A stretch of 15,595 bases of DNA, taken from the NCBI GenBank assembly GCA_012518765.1, contig JAAYRN010000030.1, forward strand, positions 1-15,595. The letters run 5' to 3'. This DNA is from Bacteroidales bacterium. GTDB taxonomy: Bacteria > Bacteroidota > Bacteroidia > Bacteroidales > WCHB1-69. Made by a program: the position numbers and the translations under genes. Positions 7,129-15,561 of the stretch are shown here, in pieces; position 1 is the stretch's first letter, and each line of letters begins with the position of its first letter. The notes beneath the pieces were generated by a model. That model saw only the letters and a list, made by a program, of their open reading frames with translations. It searched no databases and was not told the DNA's origin.

Positions 7129-8649
7129 ATGGCAAAAGAAGCAGCAACGAGACAAAAAAAAGCAGTTCTACCCGAAGTAGATATGCAAGGACGAATACTA
7201 CCTCAAGCAATTGATTTTGAAGAAGCTGTATTGGGTGCCATGATGTTAGAACAAAATGCCACTGTCAGCGTGATTGATATGTTGCACGAAGAAATGTTCT
7301 ACAAAGATGCACATCAAAAAATATACAAAGCCATCAAAGAGGTGTTTTCGGCAAATGACCCCGTAGATTTGCTTTCTGTTGCTAATCAGTTGAGGAAAAA
7401 CTCGGATTTAGAGGCTATTGGAGGAGCTTATTTTTTATCTTCTCTTACTAACAGAGTTGTTTCATCTGCCAATATAGAATACCATGCTCGCATAGTTTCC
7501 GAAAAATACATTCAACGAAAGCTAATTTCGGTATCTACAGAAACTATTCACAATGCTTACGACCCAACTTTAGATGTTCTCGAAATATTAGACAAAGCCG
7601 AACAAAACTTATTCGATATAGCCGAACAAAATTTCAGAAGAGATTCGCGGACTATGCCCGATTTGATTCGTGAAGTTATTGAAGATTTACAAGCACTTAG
7701 GCAATCAGATACCAAGTTAAGAGGCTTGCCTTCGGGTTTTACCGAATTGGATAGAGTTACCAATGGGTGGCAAAAATCAAACCTTATTATTGTTGCCGCT
7801 CGTCCTGGTATGGGAAAAACAGCATTTGTACTCTCCATGGCACGACACATAGCCATAGAACAGGATAAACCCATTGCTTTTTTCTCTCTTGAAATGTCGG
7901 CTTCCGACTTGGCTTTGAGACTTATATCTGCCGAATCAGGCTTTCATCAAAGTCAATTGAAAAAAGGCGATTTGGACGAAAGCGATTGGGGAACATTGGT
8001 AAACAAAATGACCGAACTTGCAAATGCCAAACTACTGATTGACGATACTGCAGCATTGTCTATTTTTGAACTTAGGGCCAAATGCCGTAGGTTTAAACAA
8101 CAGTATGGTATACAGGGAGTTATTGTCGATTATTTACAATTAATGACATCTGGAATGGATGTAAGAGGAATGAATAGAGAGCAAGAAATAAGTACTATAT
8201 CACGCTCATTGAAGGCTTTAGCCAAAGAATTGGATATTCCTGTCATTGCATTGTCTCAGTTAAATCGTTCCGTAGAAACACGTTCTACTTCCACCAAACG
8301 TCCGCAGTTATCCGATTTACGCGAATCAGGAGCTATAGAACAAGATGCTGATATGGTGTTGTTTATATATCGTCCAGAGTACTACGCAATGGAAACTTTC
8401 GAAGACGATACCCCTGCTAATGGATTAGCCGAAATAATCATTGCCAAGCATAGAAATGGAGCTTTGAAAGACGTTAAATTACGCTTTATAGCCGACTATG
8501 CAAAATTTGCAGATATAGAAAGTTTTGATTCTCTGCCTTCCAATTTTAAACCTTTGGATTCATATAATACTATACCCTCACGCATCAACGAAGAGCTTTC
8601 ACCGGGAGGAACACAAACTTATCCTATGGATAACGAAGAACCTTTTTAA
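7129..8649 (+). CDS. dnaB: Replicative DNA helicase DnaB
   Basis: The hexameric 5'-3' helicase that unwinds DNA at the replication fork. The 506-residue protein has the N-terminal collar domain (about 23-125, 'LPQAIDFEEAVLGAMML'), a linker helix (about 150-190) and a RecA-like C-terminal motor. Walker A is RPGMGKT (225-231), followed by FFSLEMS (251-257, catalytic Glu255), Walker B VIVDYLQLM (331-339, Asp334), SQLNR (376-380) and DLRESGAIEQDAD (396-408). The P-loop is a frequent site of intein insertion in DnaB and is uninterrupted here. The last ~50 residues are a variable low-conservation tail. It lies between lysS and pgk in one operon. The DUF721 protein at 424-726 is the likely loader candidate. 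Confidence 0.97.
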   Translation: MAKEAATRQKKAVLPEVDMQGRILPQAIDFEEAVLGAMMLEQNATVSVIDMLHEEMFYKDAHQKIYKAIKEVFSANDPVDLLSVANQLRKNSDLEAIGGAYFLSSLTNRVVSSANIEYHARIVSEKYIQRKLISVSTETIHNAYDPTLDVLEILDKAEQNLFDIAEQNFRRDSRTMPDLIREVIEDLQALRQSDTKLRGLPSGFTELDRVTNGWQKSNLIIVAARPGMGKTAFVLSMARHIAIEQDKPIAFFSLEMSASDLALRLISAESGFHQSQLKKGDLDESDWGTLVNKMTELANAKLLIDDTAALSIFELRAKCRRFKQQYGIQGVIVDYLQLMTSGMDVRGMNREQEISTISRSLKALAKELDIPVIALSQLNRSVETRSTSTKRPQLSDLRESGAIEQDADMVLFIYRPEYYAMETFEDDTPANGLAEIIIAKHRNGALKDVKLRFIADYAKFADIESFDSLPSNFKPLDSYNTIPSRINEELSPGGTQTYPMDNEEPF

Positions 8650-8679
8650 AATGAAATTTAAGTTTATAAAACACACTTT

Positions 8680-9870
8680 ATGATACATATACAAGATTTT
8701 AATTTTAAAGATAGAAAAGTATTGGTACGAGTTGATTACAACGTTCCCTTGAATGAAAATTTTGAAATAGAAGACACGACTCGAATCGATGTTTCTTTGT
8801 TGACTATCAATAAAATATTAGAAGATGGTGGAGCTGTTATTTTGATGTCTCACTTAGGACGACCCAAGGGTAAAGAAGCCAAATATTCCTTGGAGCATGT
8901 ACTTCCTTATTTGCAGAAAAAGGTAGATGTGAAGGTCTTTTTTGCCGAAGATTGTATAGGCGAAGAGGCTCAAAATTTGGTAGATGCACTGCCACCACGC
9001 AAAATATTACTGTTGGAAAATGTTCGTTTCCATAAAGAAGAAATGGAAGGCGATGTTGAATTTGCAAAAAAATTAGCCTCTTATGGAGACACCTACGTAA
9101 ACGATGCTTTCTCGGCTGCTCACCGTGAACATGCCTCTACGTCTGTTATTGCACGTTTTTTTCCAAAAAATCGAATGTTTGGTTTTTTAATGCAAAAAGA
9201 AATAGACAGTTTAAACAAAGTATTGGTCAATCCCCGACAACCTTTTACCGCTATATTAGGAGGTTCAAAAATTTCCACTAAAATAGACATTATCAATAAT
9301 TTACTTGCAAAAGTAGATAATATTATATTGGGAGGAGGAATGAATTACACCATGCACAAAGCATTGGGAGGCAATATAGGAGCCTCGTTATACGAAGAAG
9401 ATATGCTACCTATAGCAAAGGAAATTTTAAATAAAGCACAAGATTACAATGTAAATATTTATACTTCAAGCGATACCGTTTCGGCTGATAAATTTGGGAA
9501 CGATGCTACCCGAAGAATATACAATACTGCCAACATTCCCGATTTTATGGAAGGAATGGATATTGGTCCTGAAACCTGTGTGAAATACCGCAATGTTATT
9601 TTAAAATCCGATACCATTTTATGGAACGGACCTTTGGGAGTATTTGAATTTGATAATTTCAGCAATGGAACCTACATGATAGCCGATGCAGTAGTAAAAG
9701 CCAGCGAACAAGGAGCTTTCTCTTTAGTAGGAGGGGGCGATACCATTTCGGCTATCAATAAATTTAAACTAACCGATAAATATAATTACGTTTCTACTGC
9801 CGGTGGTGCTATGCTCGAATTTTGTGAAGGAAGAAAACTTCCCGGTATATTAAGTATTTACGATGACTAA
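8680..9870 (+). CDS. pgk: Phosphoglycerate kinase
   Basis: Cytosolic glycolytic enzyme that interconverts 1,3-bisphosphoglycerate plus ADP with 3-phosphoglycerate plus ATP. Length is 396 residues, normal for a bacterial Pgk. The N-terminal substrate domain shows VRVDYNVP (16-23), the SHLGRPKG loop (57-64), LLENVRFHKEE (111-121) and DAFSAAHREHAST (142-154). The C-terminal nucleotide domain shows GGSKISTKID (194-203), WNGPLGVFE (315-323) and the GGGDT phosphate loop (351-355). The usual DAFGTAHR appears as DAFSAAHR, a mild variant. It starts 30 bases after dnaB and ends 12 bases before rpe. Confidence 0.97.
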   Translation: MIHIQDFNFKDRKVLVRVDYNVPLNENFEIEDTTRIDVSLLTINKILEDGGAVILMSHLGRPKGKEAKYSLEHVLPYLQKKVDVKVFFAEDCIGEEAQNLVDALPPRKILLLENVRFHKEEMEGDVEFAKKLASYGDTYVNDAFSAAHREHASTSVIARFFPKNRMFGFLMQKEIDSLNKVLVNPRQPFTAILGGSKISTKIDIINNLLAKVDNIILGGGMNYTMHKALGGNIGASLYEEDMLPIAKEILNKAQDYNVNIYTSSDTVSADKFGNDATRRIYNTANIPDFMEGMDIGPETCVKYRNVILKSDTILWNGPLGVFEFDNFSNGTYMIADAVVKASEQGAFSLVGGGDTISAINKFKLTDKYNYVSTAGGAMLEFCEGRKLPGILSIYDD

Positions 9871-9882
9871 TTTTTTACTACA

Positions 9883-10536
9883 ATGAAACATTTAATTGCA
9901 CCTTCTTTATTATCAGCCGATTTTGGTAATCTGCAACGCGATATCGAAATGATTAACCAAAGCAAGGCAGATTGGTTTCACATAGATATTATGGATGGAA
10001 GTTTTGTTCCTAATTTATCCATAGGTTTTCCCGTATTGAAATCCATAGCCAAACATGCCACCAAACCTCTTGATATTCACTTGATGATACAAAATCCTGA
10101 TTTATATATAGAGCGTTTTTGTGTAGAAGCTAAGGCAGATGTGTTGACCGTTCATTATGAGGCTTGTAATCACTTGCACCGTAGCCTACAAGCTATCAAA
10201 AAAATGAATGTTAAAACAGGAGTTTCGCTCAATCCTCACACTTCCGTTTCCTTACTTGAAGATATTTTGTGCGAAACCGATGTGGTTTTACTTATGTCGG
10301 TAAATCCGGGATTTGGTGGACAAAAATTTATAGAGCAGACCTATAAAAAAATTGAGCAATTGAAAAAAATGATAATCAATCAAAATCTTAACACACTCAT
10401 TGAGGTGGATGGAGGAGTAGATTTATCTAATTACAAACAATTAATAAATGCCGGAGCTGATGTATTGGTGTGTGGAAATGCAGTGTTTGGCTCTCCCGAC
10501 CCTGTAAAAACCATAGAACAATTATCCACTATTTAA
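9883..10536 (+). CDS. rpe: Ribulose-phosphate 3-epimerase
   Basis: Interconverts ribulose 5-phosphate and xylulose 5-phosphate in the pentose phosphate pathway. The 217-residue TIM barrel has the expected length. Visible landmarks are APSLLSADF (6-14, with Ser8 and Asp13), the metal and catalytic residues in HIDIMDGSFVPN (33-44; His33, Asp35, Asp38), DIHLM (64-68, His66), LMSVNPGFGGQ (137-147), the catalytic Asp176 in EVDGG (174-178) and the phosphate-binding end GADVLVCGNAVF (191-202). It is preceded by pgk and followed 2 bases later by an exported protein, so it belongs to the same operon. Confidence 0.96.
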   Translation: MKHLIAPSLLSADFGNLQRDIEMINQSKADWFHIDIMDGSFVPNLSIGFPVLKSIAKHATKPLDIHLMIQNPDLYIERFCVEAKADVLTVHYEACNHLHRSLQAIKKMNVKTGVSLNPHTSVSLLEDILCETDVVLLMSVNPGFGGQKFIEQTYKKIEQLKKMIINQNLNTLIEVDGGVDLSNYKQLINAGADVLVCGNAVFGSPDPVKTIEQLSTI

Positions 10537-10538
10537 CC

Positions 10539-11465
10539 ATGAAACAAGTCGTGTTGAAATCTGTTTTTAAGGTATTTTTATCTGTCATATTATTACAATC
10601 AACACTTTACGGACAGTCGATTGATGTAGAAAAAAGTACAGCAGACGATAAATACAAGGGTTTTGATTTCTACTTTAATTGTGGTATGTATATGGGAAAT
10701 AAATTTACAGCCAACTATTACAACGGAATTTCCAACGAATATGTAAGTATCAATAGAGCAGTAGGGAACAAATATGTAAAAGAAGCTATTGAAAACTTAA
10801 TACTTGCTAATCAAAATGTTATATTAGATGCTGATGGTGTAAGTTTGAGTGAAGTAGATAGAAATATGAGATACAACGTATCTTTTGTTTTTGGATTTGG
10901 AATGTTATATCATTTGAATAAAAATCTTGCTTTAACCCTGTCTTTTGGGCAAACCCGATTGAATGCCCTTGGAGGTGTTACCTTTACATATAACACAGGA
11001 GTTGCTGGCAATGAACGTCCTCAAATTTTAAGGTATCATTTGAATGGAAAAGAATTGAGAAATTTTTTTGAAATAGGTGTGAATTATATTATTCGTACAA
11101 ATCCACATGTACAGCCTTTTTTTGAATTAGCAGGTCAATTAAATAGTGTAAAAGTTCAACATGCCGATTTGGTTGTTGAAGATAGGCGTTTTACCATGAT
11201 GGATATGTATGCTGGTCAAAGCTATGTACCTAATAGCGGTTTAACGGAAATAGCTCCTGTTTTGGGTGGTGCAGGTGGAGGAATATTAGGCGGAATGGGA
11301 ATAAGGATTCCTTTTGCTTACTCCATTGCTCTAGAGCCTGTTATACAAGTACAGTATACTTATATAAACTTAGAAGTAAATAATACCAAAAAAATGATGC
11401 CGCATTACAACCTTATGGTTCGCCTCATTGTTGGAGATAGAATATTTTCAGGTAATTATGAATAA
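10539..11465 (+). CDS. Exported protein, probably outer-membrane beta-barrel, function unknown
   Basis: I do not recognise this 308-residue protein. The start at 10539, two bases after the rpe stop, is chosen because it places a good signal peptide at the N terminus (MKQVVLKSVFKVFLSVILLQ..., cleavage near residue 25). A longer in-frame start at 10470 would bury it inside rpe. The mature part has many alternating aromatic/hydrophobic strands, for example 'YNVSFVFGFGMLYHL' (112-126), 'NLALTLSFGQTRL' (129-141), 'FFEIGVNYIIR' (176-186), and a last strand ending 'YNLMVRLIVGDRIF' (290-303), which suggests a barrel of the porin-family type. A glycine-rich loop lies at 242-254. It overlaps the next gene by 8 bases, so the two are translationally coupled and may act together in the envelope. 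Confidence 0.75.
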   Translation: MKQVVLKSVFKVFLSVILLQSTLYGQSIDVEKSTADDKYKGFDFYFNCGMYMGNKFTANYYNGISNEYVSINRAVGNKYVKEAIENLILANQNVILDADGVSLSEVDRNMRYNVSFVFGFGMLYHLNKNLALTLSFGQTRLNALGGVTFTYNTGVAGNERPQILRYHLNGKELRNFFEIGVNYIIRTNPHVQPFFELAGQLNSVKVQHADLVVEDRRFTMMDMYAGQSYVPNSGLTEIAPVLGGAGGGILGGMGIRIPFAYSIALEPVIQVQYTYINLEVNNTKKMMPHYNLMVRLIVGDRIFSGNYE

Positions 11466-12273
11466 ATCCATCGGCTTGTTTTGCTTTTTGTTAGCTATGT
11501 TTTTTTCTGCTAAAACACAAGTATCTCCCTATGTTTTACTAAAAACAATGGAACAAAAAAGTGTTTTGATGGAAGTAGATATATTGGGAAATGTTTATTT
11601 ATCAGATGGTTCTGTTTTGTATATGTACGATAAAAATTTTCAGTTGAAATATACCTATTCCGATTTTTTTAGTGGTTCTATGAGTACAATAGACGTGAGT
11701 AATCCCATGAAAATATGGGTGTTTTCTCAGGATTTTATGTTACTCACGGTTTTAAACAATCAATTGGTAAAACAAAACAATACCTACCGTTTTTCCGATT
11801 GGAATATTATGCTACCTAAAACAATATGTGCATCTTACGACAATGGTTTTTGGGTATACGATGCCATGAAAGACGCCTTGTTTCGTTTCGATGCTTTTGG
11901 AAAAAAAATAATAGAAAGCCAATCCCTACATATTCTTGTCGACAAAAAAATAATGGTAGATGGCATGCGTGAAATAGGGGGTAAGTACTTAATTGTCAAT
12001 AGCGAAAAATACGGATTGTTTGTGTTTGATAAATTTGGAACTTATATTAAATACATACCTACAGAGGGAGTGAAAAATTTTTCGGTTTGGAATTCTAAAA
12101 TAGTATACGTATTGAACGGAAAAGTAGAAGTTTTTGATATAGAAACCCTTGATAAACAAACCTATCCCTTGCCCCAACCTGATACTCAAAAGGTGGTGAT
12201 ACATAAACAACATTTGATAAGCTTATCCACTTCGGGAGAGGTAAAAGTGTATGGAATAGCCGATTTGGAATAA
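11458..12273 (+). CDS. Exported beta-propeller-like protein, function unknown
   Basis: A 271-residue protein starting at the ATG at 11458, inside the last codons of the previous gene (overlap ATGAATAA). A signal peptide (MNKSIGLFCFLLAMFFSAKT, cleavage near 20) supports this start over an in-frame ATG at 11428. The mature chain shows about six blade-like units of the form 'D.lGNvYls....l..YDknfq' at roughly 38-66, 78-103, 122-150, 173-200, 207-234 and 248-267. The pattern 'IDVSNPMKIWVF' and 'NGFWVYDAMKDALFRFD' matches, from memory, a conserved but uncharacterised Bacteroidota family. The job is unknown. An envelope or periplasmic binding role is likely from the fold and the coupling to the barrel-like neighbour. 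Confidence 0.75.
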   Translation: MNKSIGLFCFLLAMFFSAKTQVSPYVLLKTMEQKSVLMEVDILGNVYLSDGSVLYMYDKNFQLKYTYSDFFSGSMSTIDVSNPMKIWVFSQDFMLLTVLNNQLVKQNNTYRFSDWNIMLPKTICASYDNGFWVYDAMKDALFRFDAFGKKIIESQSLHILVDKKIMVDGMREIGGKYLIVNSEKYGLFVFDKFGTYIKYIPTEGVKNFSVWNSKIVYVLNGKVEVFDIETLDKQTYPLPQPDTQKVVIHKQHLISLSTSGEVKVYGIADLE

Positions 12274-12331
12274 AGTAGGGGAGATATAGTGAAAATTTGG
12301 AGTGGTATTTTTTGAGAGAAAGGAGGCTTAC

Positions 12332-12345
12332 TGAGCGAAGTCGAA
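12332..12345 (+). repeat. Third copy of the TGAGCGNAGYCGAA intergenic repeat core
   Basis: TGAGCGAAGTCGAA, here within TACTGAGCGAAGTCGAAGG (12329-12347), matches the cores at 321-334 and 362-375 (minus strand). It lies in the 259-base gap between the propeller gene and mnmE. The rest of that gap holds a small ACCCA/TGGGT hairpin (12363-12375) and the mnmE promoter box, and nothing else I can support. Confidence 0.55.
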
Positions 12346-12501
12346 GGATGTCATTGTCTGCGACCCATGCTGGGTAGTGTATGGTTTTATAGGTATTCTT
12401 GTTTGTTTATCAAAATATTTTATTTCCATCAGTCATTTTTTTTGTTTTACGTCTTTCGTTTTATCGCTAACAAAATCTGAGGATATGCCAAAAAAATAGT
12501 G

Positions 12502-12509
12502 TATTTTTG
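12502..12509 (+). promoter_or_regulatory. -7 box TATTTTTG of mnmE
   Basis: A full TAnnTTTG match 23 bases before the mnmE ATG. No clear TTTG lies at the -33 distance, so this is a one-sided match. Confidence 0.45.
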
Positions 12510-12532
12510 CCTTGTGTTAATTTAATTATTTT

Positions 12533-13882
12533 ATGCAGTTAAACGATACTATTTGTGCCATTTCAACGTCTCCCGGTATGGGAGCCATCGCCATTGTGCG
12601 TATTTCGGGTAAGGAAGCGTGGTCGGTGTTGCAATCTGTTTTTTATCTTTCTTCAACTATTTCATCTTTTGAACCTTATAGGATTTACAAAGGAGAAATA
12701 AGAGACGATACATTGGTTTTAGACGAAGTACTTGTGAGCGTATTTAAGTCGCCTCACTCGTATACAGGCGAAGATTTGGTGGAAATATCTTGCCACGGTT
12801 CTACTTATATTCAAAGACGGATATTGGAGTTGTTGATACGAAATAAATGCCGTTTGGCTGAGCCTGGAGAGTTTACATTGAGGGCTTTTGTAAATGGAAA
12901 AATGGATTTATCCCAAGCCGAAGCCGTAGGCGATTTGATAGCTTCCCAATCCAAAATGTCGCATCAATTGTCTATGCAACAGTTAAGAGGTGGTTTTTCT
13001 TTGAAAATAAAAGAATTACGCGAACAATTACTTCATTTTTCTTCTTTGTTGGAGTTGGAATTAGATTTTGGTGAAGAAGATGTTGAGTTTGCCAATCGAG
13101 AAGAAATAAAAGCCTTGTTGACAAATTTAAAAAACGAAATTCAGTCTTTAATAGATTCATTTTTAGTGGGTAATGTATTTAAAAACGGTATTCCCGTAGC
13201 CATTGCCGGTAAACCCAATGTGGGCAAATCTACCTTATTGAATGTGTTGTTGAATGAAGACCGTGCCATAGTATCCGATATTCCCGGCACAACCCGCGAC
13301 ACCATAGAAGATTGTATGAATATTCATGGTTTTACCTTTCGATTTATCGATACCGCTGGTTTAAGAGCCACTTCCGATGAAGTAGAAAAGTTTGGTATTG
13401 AGCGCAGTTACCAAGCTATGGAAAAGGCGATGATTATTCTGTATCTTTTTGATGATTTGACATTTATAGAAAAAGAAATTGCTGCTTTGGAGCAAAATTA
13501 TATGGATAAAAAAATAATAGCCATTGTCAATAAATCAGATATGTTGCAAATTCCTCCCTCGTGGAATAGAAAAGATATGTTTTTTATATCTGCTAAAAAG
13601 AAAATAAATATAGAGGCTATTACAACAGAGTTACACGAATATGCTTTGTCTTTAGATAGGCACGAAGATGTATTGGTTTCAAACACACGTCATTATGAGG
13701 CTTTACAGCATGCGTTGACTGCTTTGCTGCATGCAGAAACAGCTTTTGAGAACCAAGTATCTACCGATTTGATAATGATTGATATACGTGGTGTATTATA
13801 TCATTTGGGCAGCATTATAGGCGAAGTAAGCACAGATGATATTTTAGGATCTATTTTTGAAAATTTTTGCATAGGAAAATAA
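12533..13882 (+). CDS. mnmE: tRNA uridine-5-carboxymethylaminomethyl modification GTPase MnmE (TrmE)
   Basis: With MnmG it installs carboxymethylaminomethyl or aminomethyl groups at U34 of certain tRNAs, which improves decoding of wobble codons. The 449-residue protein has the N-terminal formyl-tetrahydrofolate domain (1-118, opening TICAISTSPGMGAIAIVRISG), a helical domain interrupted by a G domain, and the C-terminal FCIGK with the conserved Cys446. G-domain motifs are GKPNVGKST (226-234), GTTRDT (252-257), DTAG (273-276) and NKSD (333-336). All expected elements are present. It stands alone, convergent with the MFS gene 8 bases away. MnmG is not in this window. Confidence 0.97.
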   Translation: MQLNDTICAISTSPGMGAIAIVRISGKEAWSVLQSVFYLSSTISSFEPYRIYKGEIRDDTLVLDEVLVSVFKSPHSYTGEDLVEISCHGSTYIQRRILELLIRNKCRLAEPGEFTLRAFVNGKMDLSQAEAVGDLIASQSKMSHQLSMQQLRGGFSLKIKELREQLLHFSSLLELELDFGEEDVEFANREEIKALLTNLKNEIQSLIDSFLVGNVFKNGIPVAIAGKPNVGKSTLLNVLLNEDRAIVSDIPGTTRDTIEDCMNIHGFTFRFIDTAGLRATSDEVEKFGIERSYQAMEKAMIILYLFDDLTFIEKEIAALEQNYMDKKIIAIVNKSDMLQIPPSWNRKDMFFISAKKKINIEAITTELHEYALSLDRHEDVLVSNTRHYEALQHALTALLHAETAFENQVSTDLIMIDIRGVLYHLGSIIGEVSTDDILGSIFENFCIGK

Positions 13883-13894
13883 AAATAATCCTAT
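13871..13894. terminator. Weak bidirectional terminator candidate between convergent genes
   Basis: ATAGGA (13871-13876) and TCCTAT (13889-13894) form a 6-bp inverted repeat around a 12-base A-rich loop, followed by TTTT on the plus strand. It spans the two stop codons of the convergent mnmE and MFS genes. The stem is short and AT-rich, so this is only a candidate. Confidence 0.3.
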
Positions 13895-15144
13895 TTTACT
13901 TTTTCTTTTTTGAATATGTAAATGGTCAATGCCATGCAAATTATCAAACAAATTCCGGCTATCAGAAAAGATGTAGCATGTGTATGGGTTTTAGCGTATA
14001 AGGTTTGAGATAATCTACTGAATATAAATCCTCCCAAGCCCCAAGCCGTCATTAACACGCCATAGTTTAATCCAAAATTTTTCATTCCCCAATATGATTT
14101 TGTAAAAGAGGGAAATAATGATAAATTGGTTCCGTAATTGAAGCCAATAAAAGTGGCTAACAGTACAATAAAAAACGCAGATGAACTTTCTTTTAAAAAG
14201 AAAAAAGCGATTAACATCAGTGTACTTTGAAAAATTAATATCAATAGAAGAGTCAAAGGTCTTGAAATTTTATCGGAAACAACGCCAGCAATCACTCTAC
14301 CAGAGGCATTTCCAACAGCCATAATGACAACAGCTATAAACGCCGAAGCCCCCAGACTGGCTTTTGCCATTCCCGAAATATTTCCAATTACCATTAATCC
14401 CGCTCCCGAACCTATAAAGAAAATAGTCCAAATAACATAAAAATTAAAAGACTTTAACATGTCAATAGCGGTTTTGTCTTCTACTTCTGCAATTTGAAGT
14501 TTTTCAACATTGCTTGATTTTTTATCAACGGGAACATAATCGGCAGGAGGATTGTTTAATAAAAATGCCAATCCTGTAATTAGAATAAAGAAACTAATTC
14601 CAAAAATAAGCATGGTGTGTTGTAAGCCGAAAGCACCTACTAATAAAGATGTTGTAGGAGCGATAATGACGGGAGCTAAGCCAAAACCTGAAACTACCAA
14701 TCCTGCTACCATACCCGAACGTGAAGCCGAAAACCATTTCAAGGCTGCGGGTGTGGTGGCTGAGTATCCAAATCCTATGCCTGTACCGGCTAACAAACCA
14801 AATCCAAGTATCCATAAGTAGTAATTAGTTGTTAATGAGGCTACAATAAAGCCAATTCCGACCAATACACCTCCAATCTTAGCAGCAAAAGAAGGTCCTT
14901 TTACATCTTGAATTTTACCTGCCAACATCATGGAAAATGCAAAAGCTAACACACATACGGCGTAGGGGTCGTTTAAAGCTGAAATGTCCCATTGAAACGC
15001 ACCCGCACCTCCTTTGGCAATAGAATCACTGATGGCTTCTTTCAACACACTCCATGCGTAAAGAGTTCCTAACATTAAATTGATTAAAATACCGGCTGAT
15101 GTAACAAGCCATGCTCTCCCTTGATTTTGACTGATATTCTTCAC
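13891..15144 (-). CDS. MFS transporter of the oxalate:formate antiporter (OFA) family
   Basis: A 417-residue inner-membrane carrier with 12 predicted helices. The N terminus 'RAWLVTSAGILINLMLGTLY' and AWSV (10-33), the loop 2-3 signature AGKIQDVKGP (75-84) and GTGIGFGYSATTPAALKWF mark the OFA group (2.A.1.11), whose members move small carboxylates such as oxalate/formate or lactate. The substrate here cannot be fixed from sequence. A hydrophilic central loop (about 200-225) separates the two halves. The start codon is GTG (15142-15144). An in-frame TAA lies two codons upstream, which rules out a longer form. The gene is monocistronic, divergent from the lipoprotein gene at 15397. Confidence 0.88.
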   Translation of the reverse strand: MKNISQNQGRAWLVTSAGILINLMLGTLYAWSVLKEAISDSIAKGGAGAFQWDISALNDPYAVCVLAFAFSMMLAGKIQDVKGPSFAAKIGGVLVGIGFIVASLTTNYYLWILGFGLLAGTGIGFGYSATTPAALKWFSASRSGMVAGLVVSGFGLAPVIIAPTTSLLVGAFGLQHTMLIFGISFFILITGLAFLLNNPPADYVPVDKKSSNVEKLQIAEVEDKTAIDMLKSFNFYVIWTIFFIGSGAGLMVIGNISGMAKASLGASAFIAVVIMAVGNASGRVIAGVVSDKISRPLTLLLILIFQSTLMLIAFFFLKESSSAFFIVLLATFIGFNYGTNLSLFPSFTKSYWGMKNFGLNYGVLMTAWGLGGFIFSRLSQTLYAKTHTHATSFLIAGICLIICMALTIYIFKKEKVK

Positions 15145-15170
15145 TTTTTATACTTTTAAAAATTAAGATG

Positions 15171-15178
15171 CAAAGGTA
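15171..15178 (-). promoter_or_regulatory. -7 box TACCTTTG of the MFS gene
   Basis: The minus strand reads TACCTTTG, a full TAnnTTTG match, 26 bases before the GTG start. No good -33 element is seen at the right distance. The surrounding 252-base divergent gap is very A/T-rich and otherwise unremarkable. Confidence 0.5.
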
Positions 15179-15384
15179 GTAAATTATAACAAATAATTTG
15201 CTATCCTTGAATAATATTTTTTTATTCATAAAAACAAGAAAATGTCTATTAGTCAATGATTTACTGTTTTAATGGAATAATAATAATTTTAAAAAAACAA
15301 TAGATGTTTTATTTTCTGTCATTGCTTGTGTTGAAAAAAATAAAAAAACAATCAAAAAACACAAAAACACCTCATTAAAAAAGC

Positions 15385-15392
15385 TAATTTTG
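15385..15392 (+). promoter_or_regulatory. -7 box TAATTTTG of the lipoprotein gene
   Basis: A full TAnnTTTG match only 4 bases before the ATG at 15397. If transcription starts 5-8 bases after the box, the first ATG is at or before the transcript start, so translation would be leaderless or would use the ATG at 15409. Confidence 0.45.
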
Positions 15393-15396
15393 CAAT

Positions 15397-15561
15397 ATGA
15401 AAATTATCATGGCAATATATCGAAACTTTAGCGTATTTCTTAGCGTTTTTATTGTTTACATAATTTTGTATGCATGTGCAAGTCAAGCAACTTTGACTGG
15501 TGGTAAAAAAGATACAACCCCACCTCAAATTTTTCACATAATTATCTGGTTTGGTTTTTAA
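15397..15561 (+). CDS. Partial lipoprotein of the Bacteroidota Ig-like GG-x-KDTTPP family, broken at window end
   Basis: The visible frame is 54 residues: a short basic start, a hydrophobic segment (FSVFLSVFIVYIILYA), a lipobox-type ILYAC with the lipidated Cys at 27, then TGGKKDTTPPQI. The GG-x-KDTTPP motif just after the lipid Cys marks a large Bacteroidota lipoprotein family with an N-terminal bacterial Ig-like domain, usually several hundred residues long. The frame stops after 'FHIIIWFGF', which does not resemble the family. These last residues come from the fold-back described at 15498-15595. The reliable part ends near 15533. The gene should be treated as 3'-partial, not as a natural short protein. 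The start may be 15397 or, given the promoter box at 15385-15392, the in-frame ATG at 15409. Confidence 0.7.
   Translation: MKIIMAIYRNFSVFLSVFIVYIILYACASQATLTGGKKDTTPPQIFHIIIWFGF

Noticed and set aside
12363..12375. Hairpin ACCCA/TGGGT after the propeller gene as a terminator
   Set aside because: The stem is only 5 bp and no T-run follows directly, so it is too weak to call.
15352..15537. 61-residue minus-strand open frame
   Set aside because: It is the antisense of the lipoprotein signal region and divergent promoter; no support as a gene.
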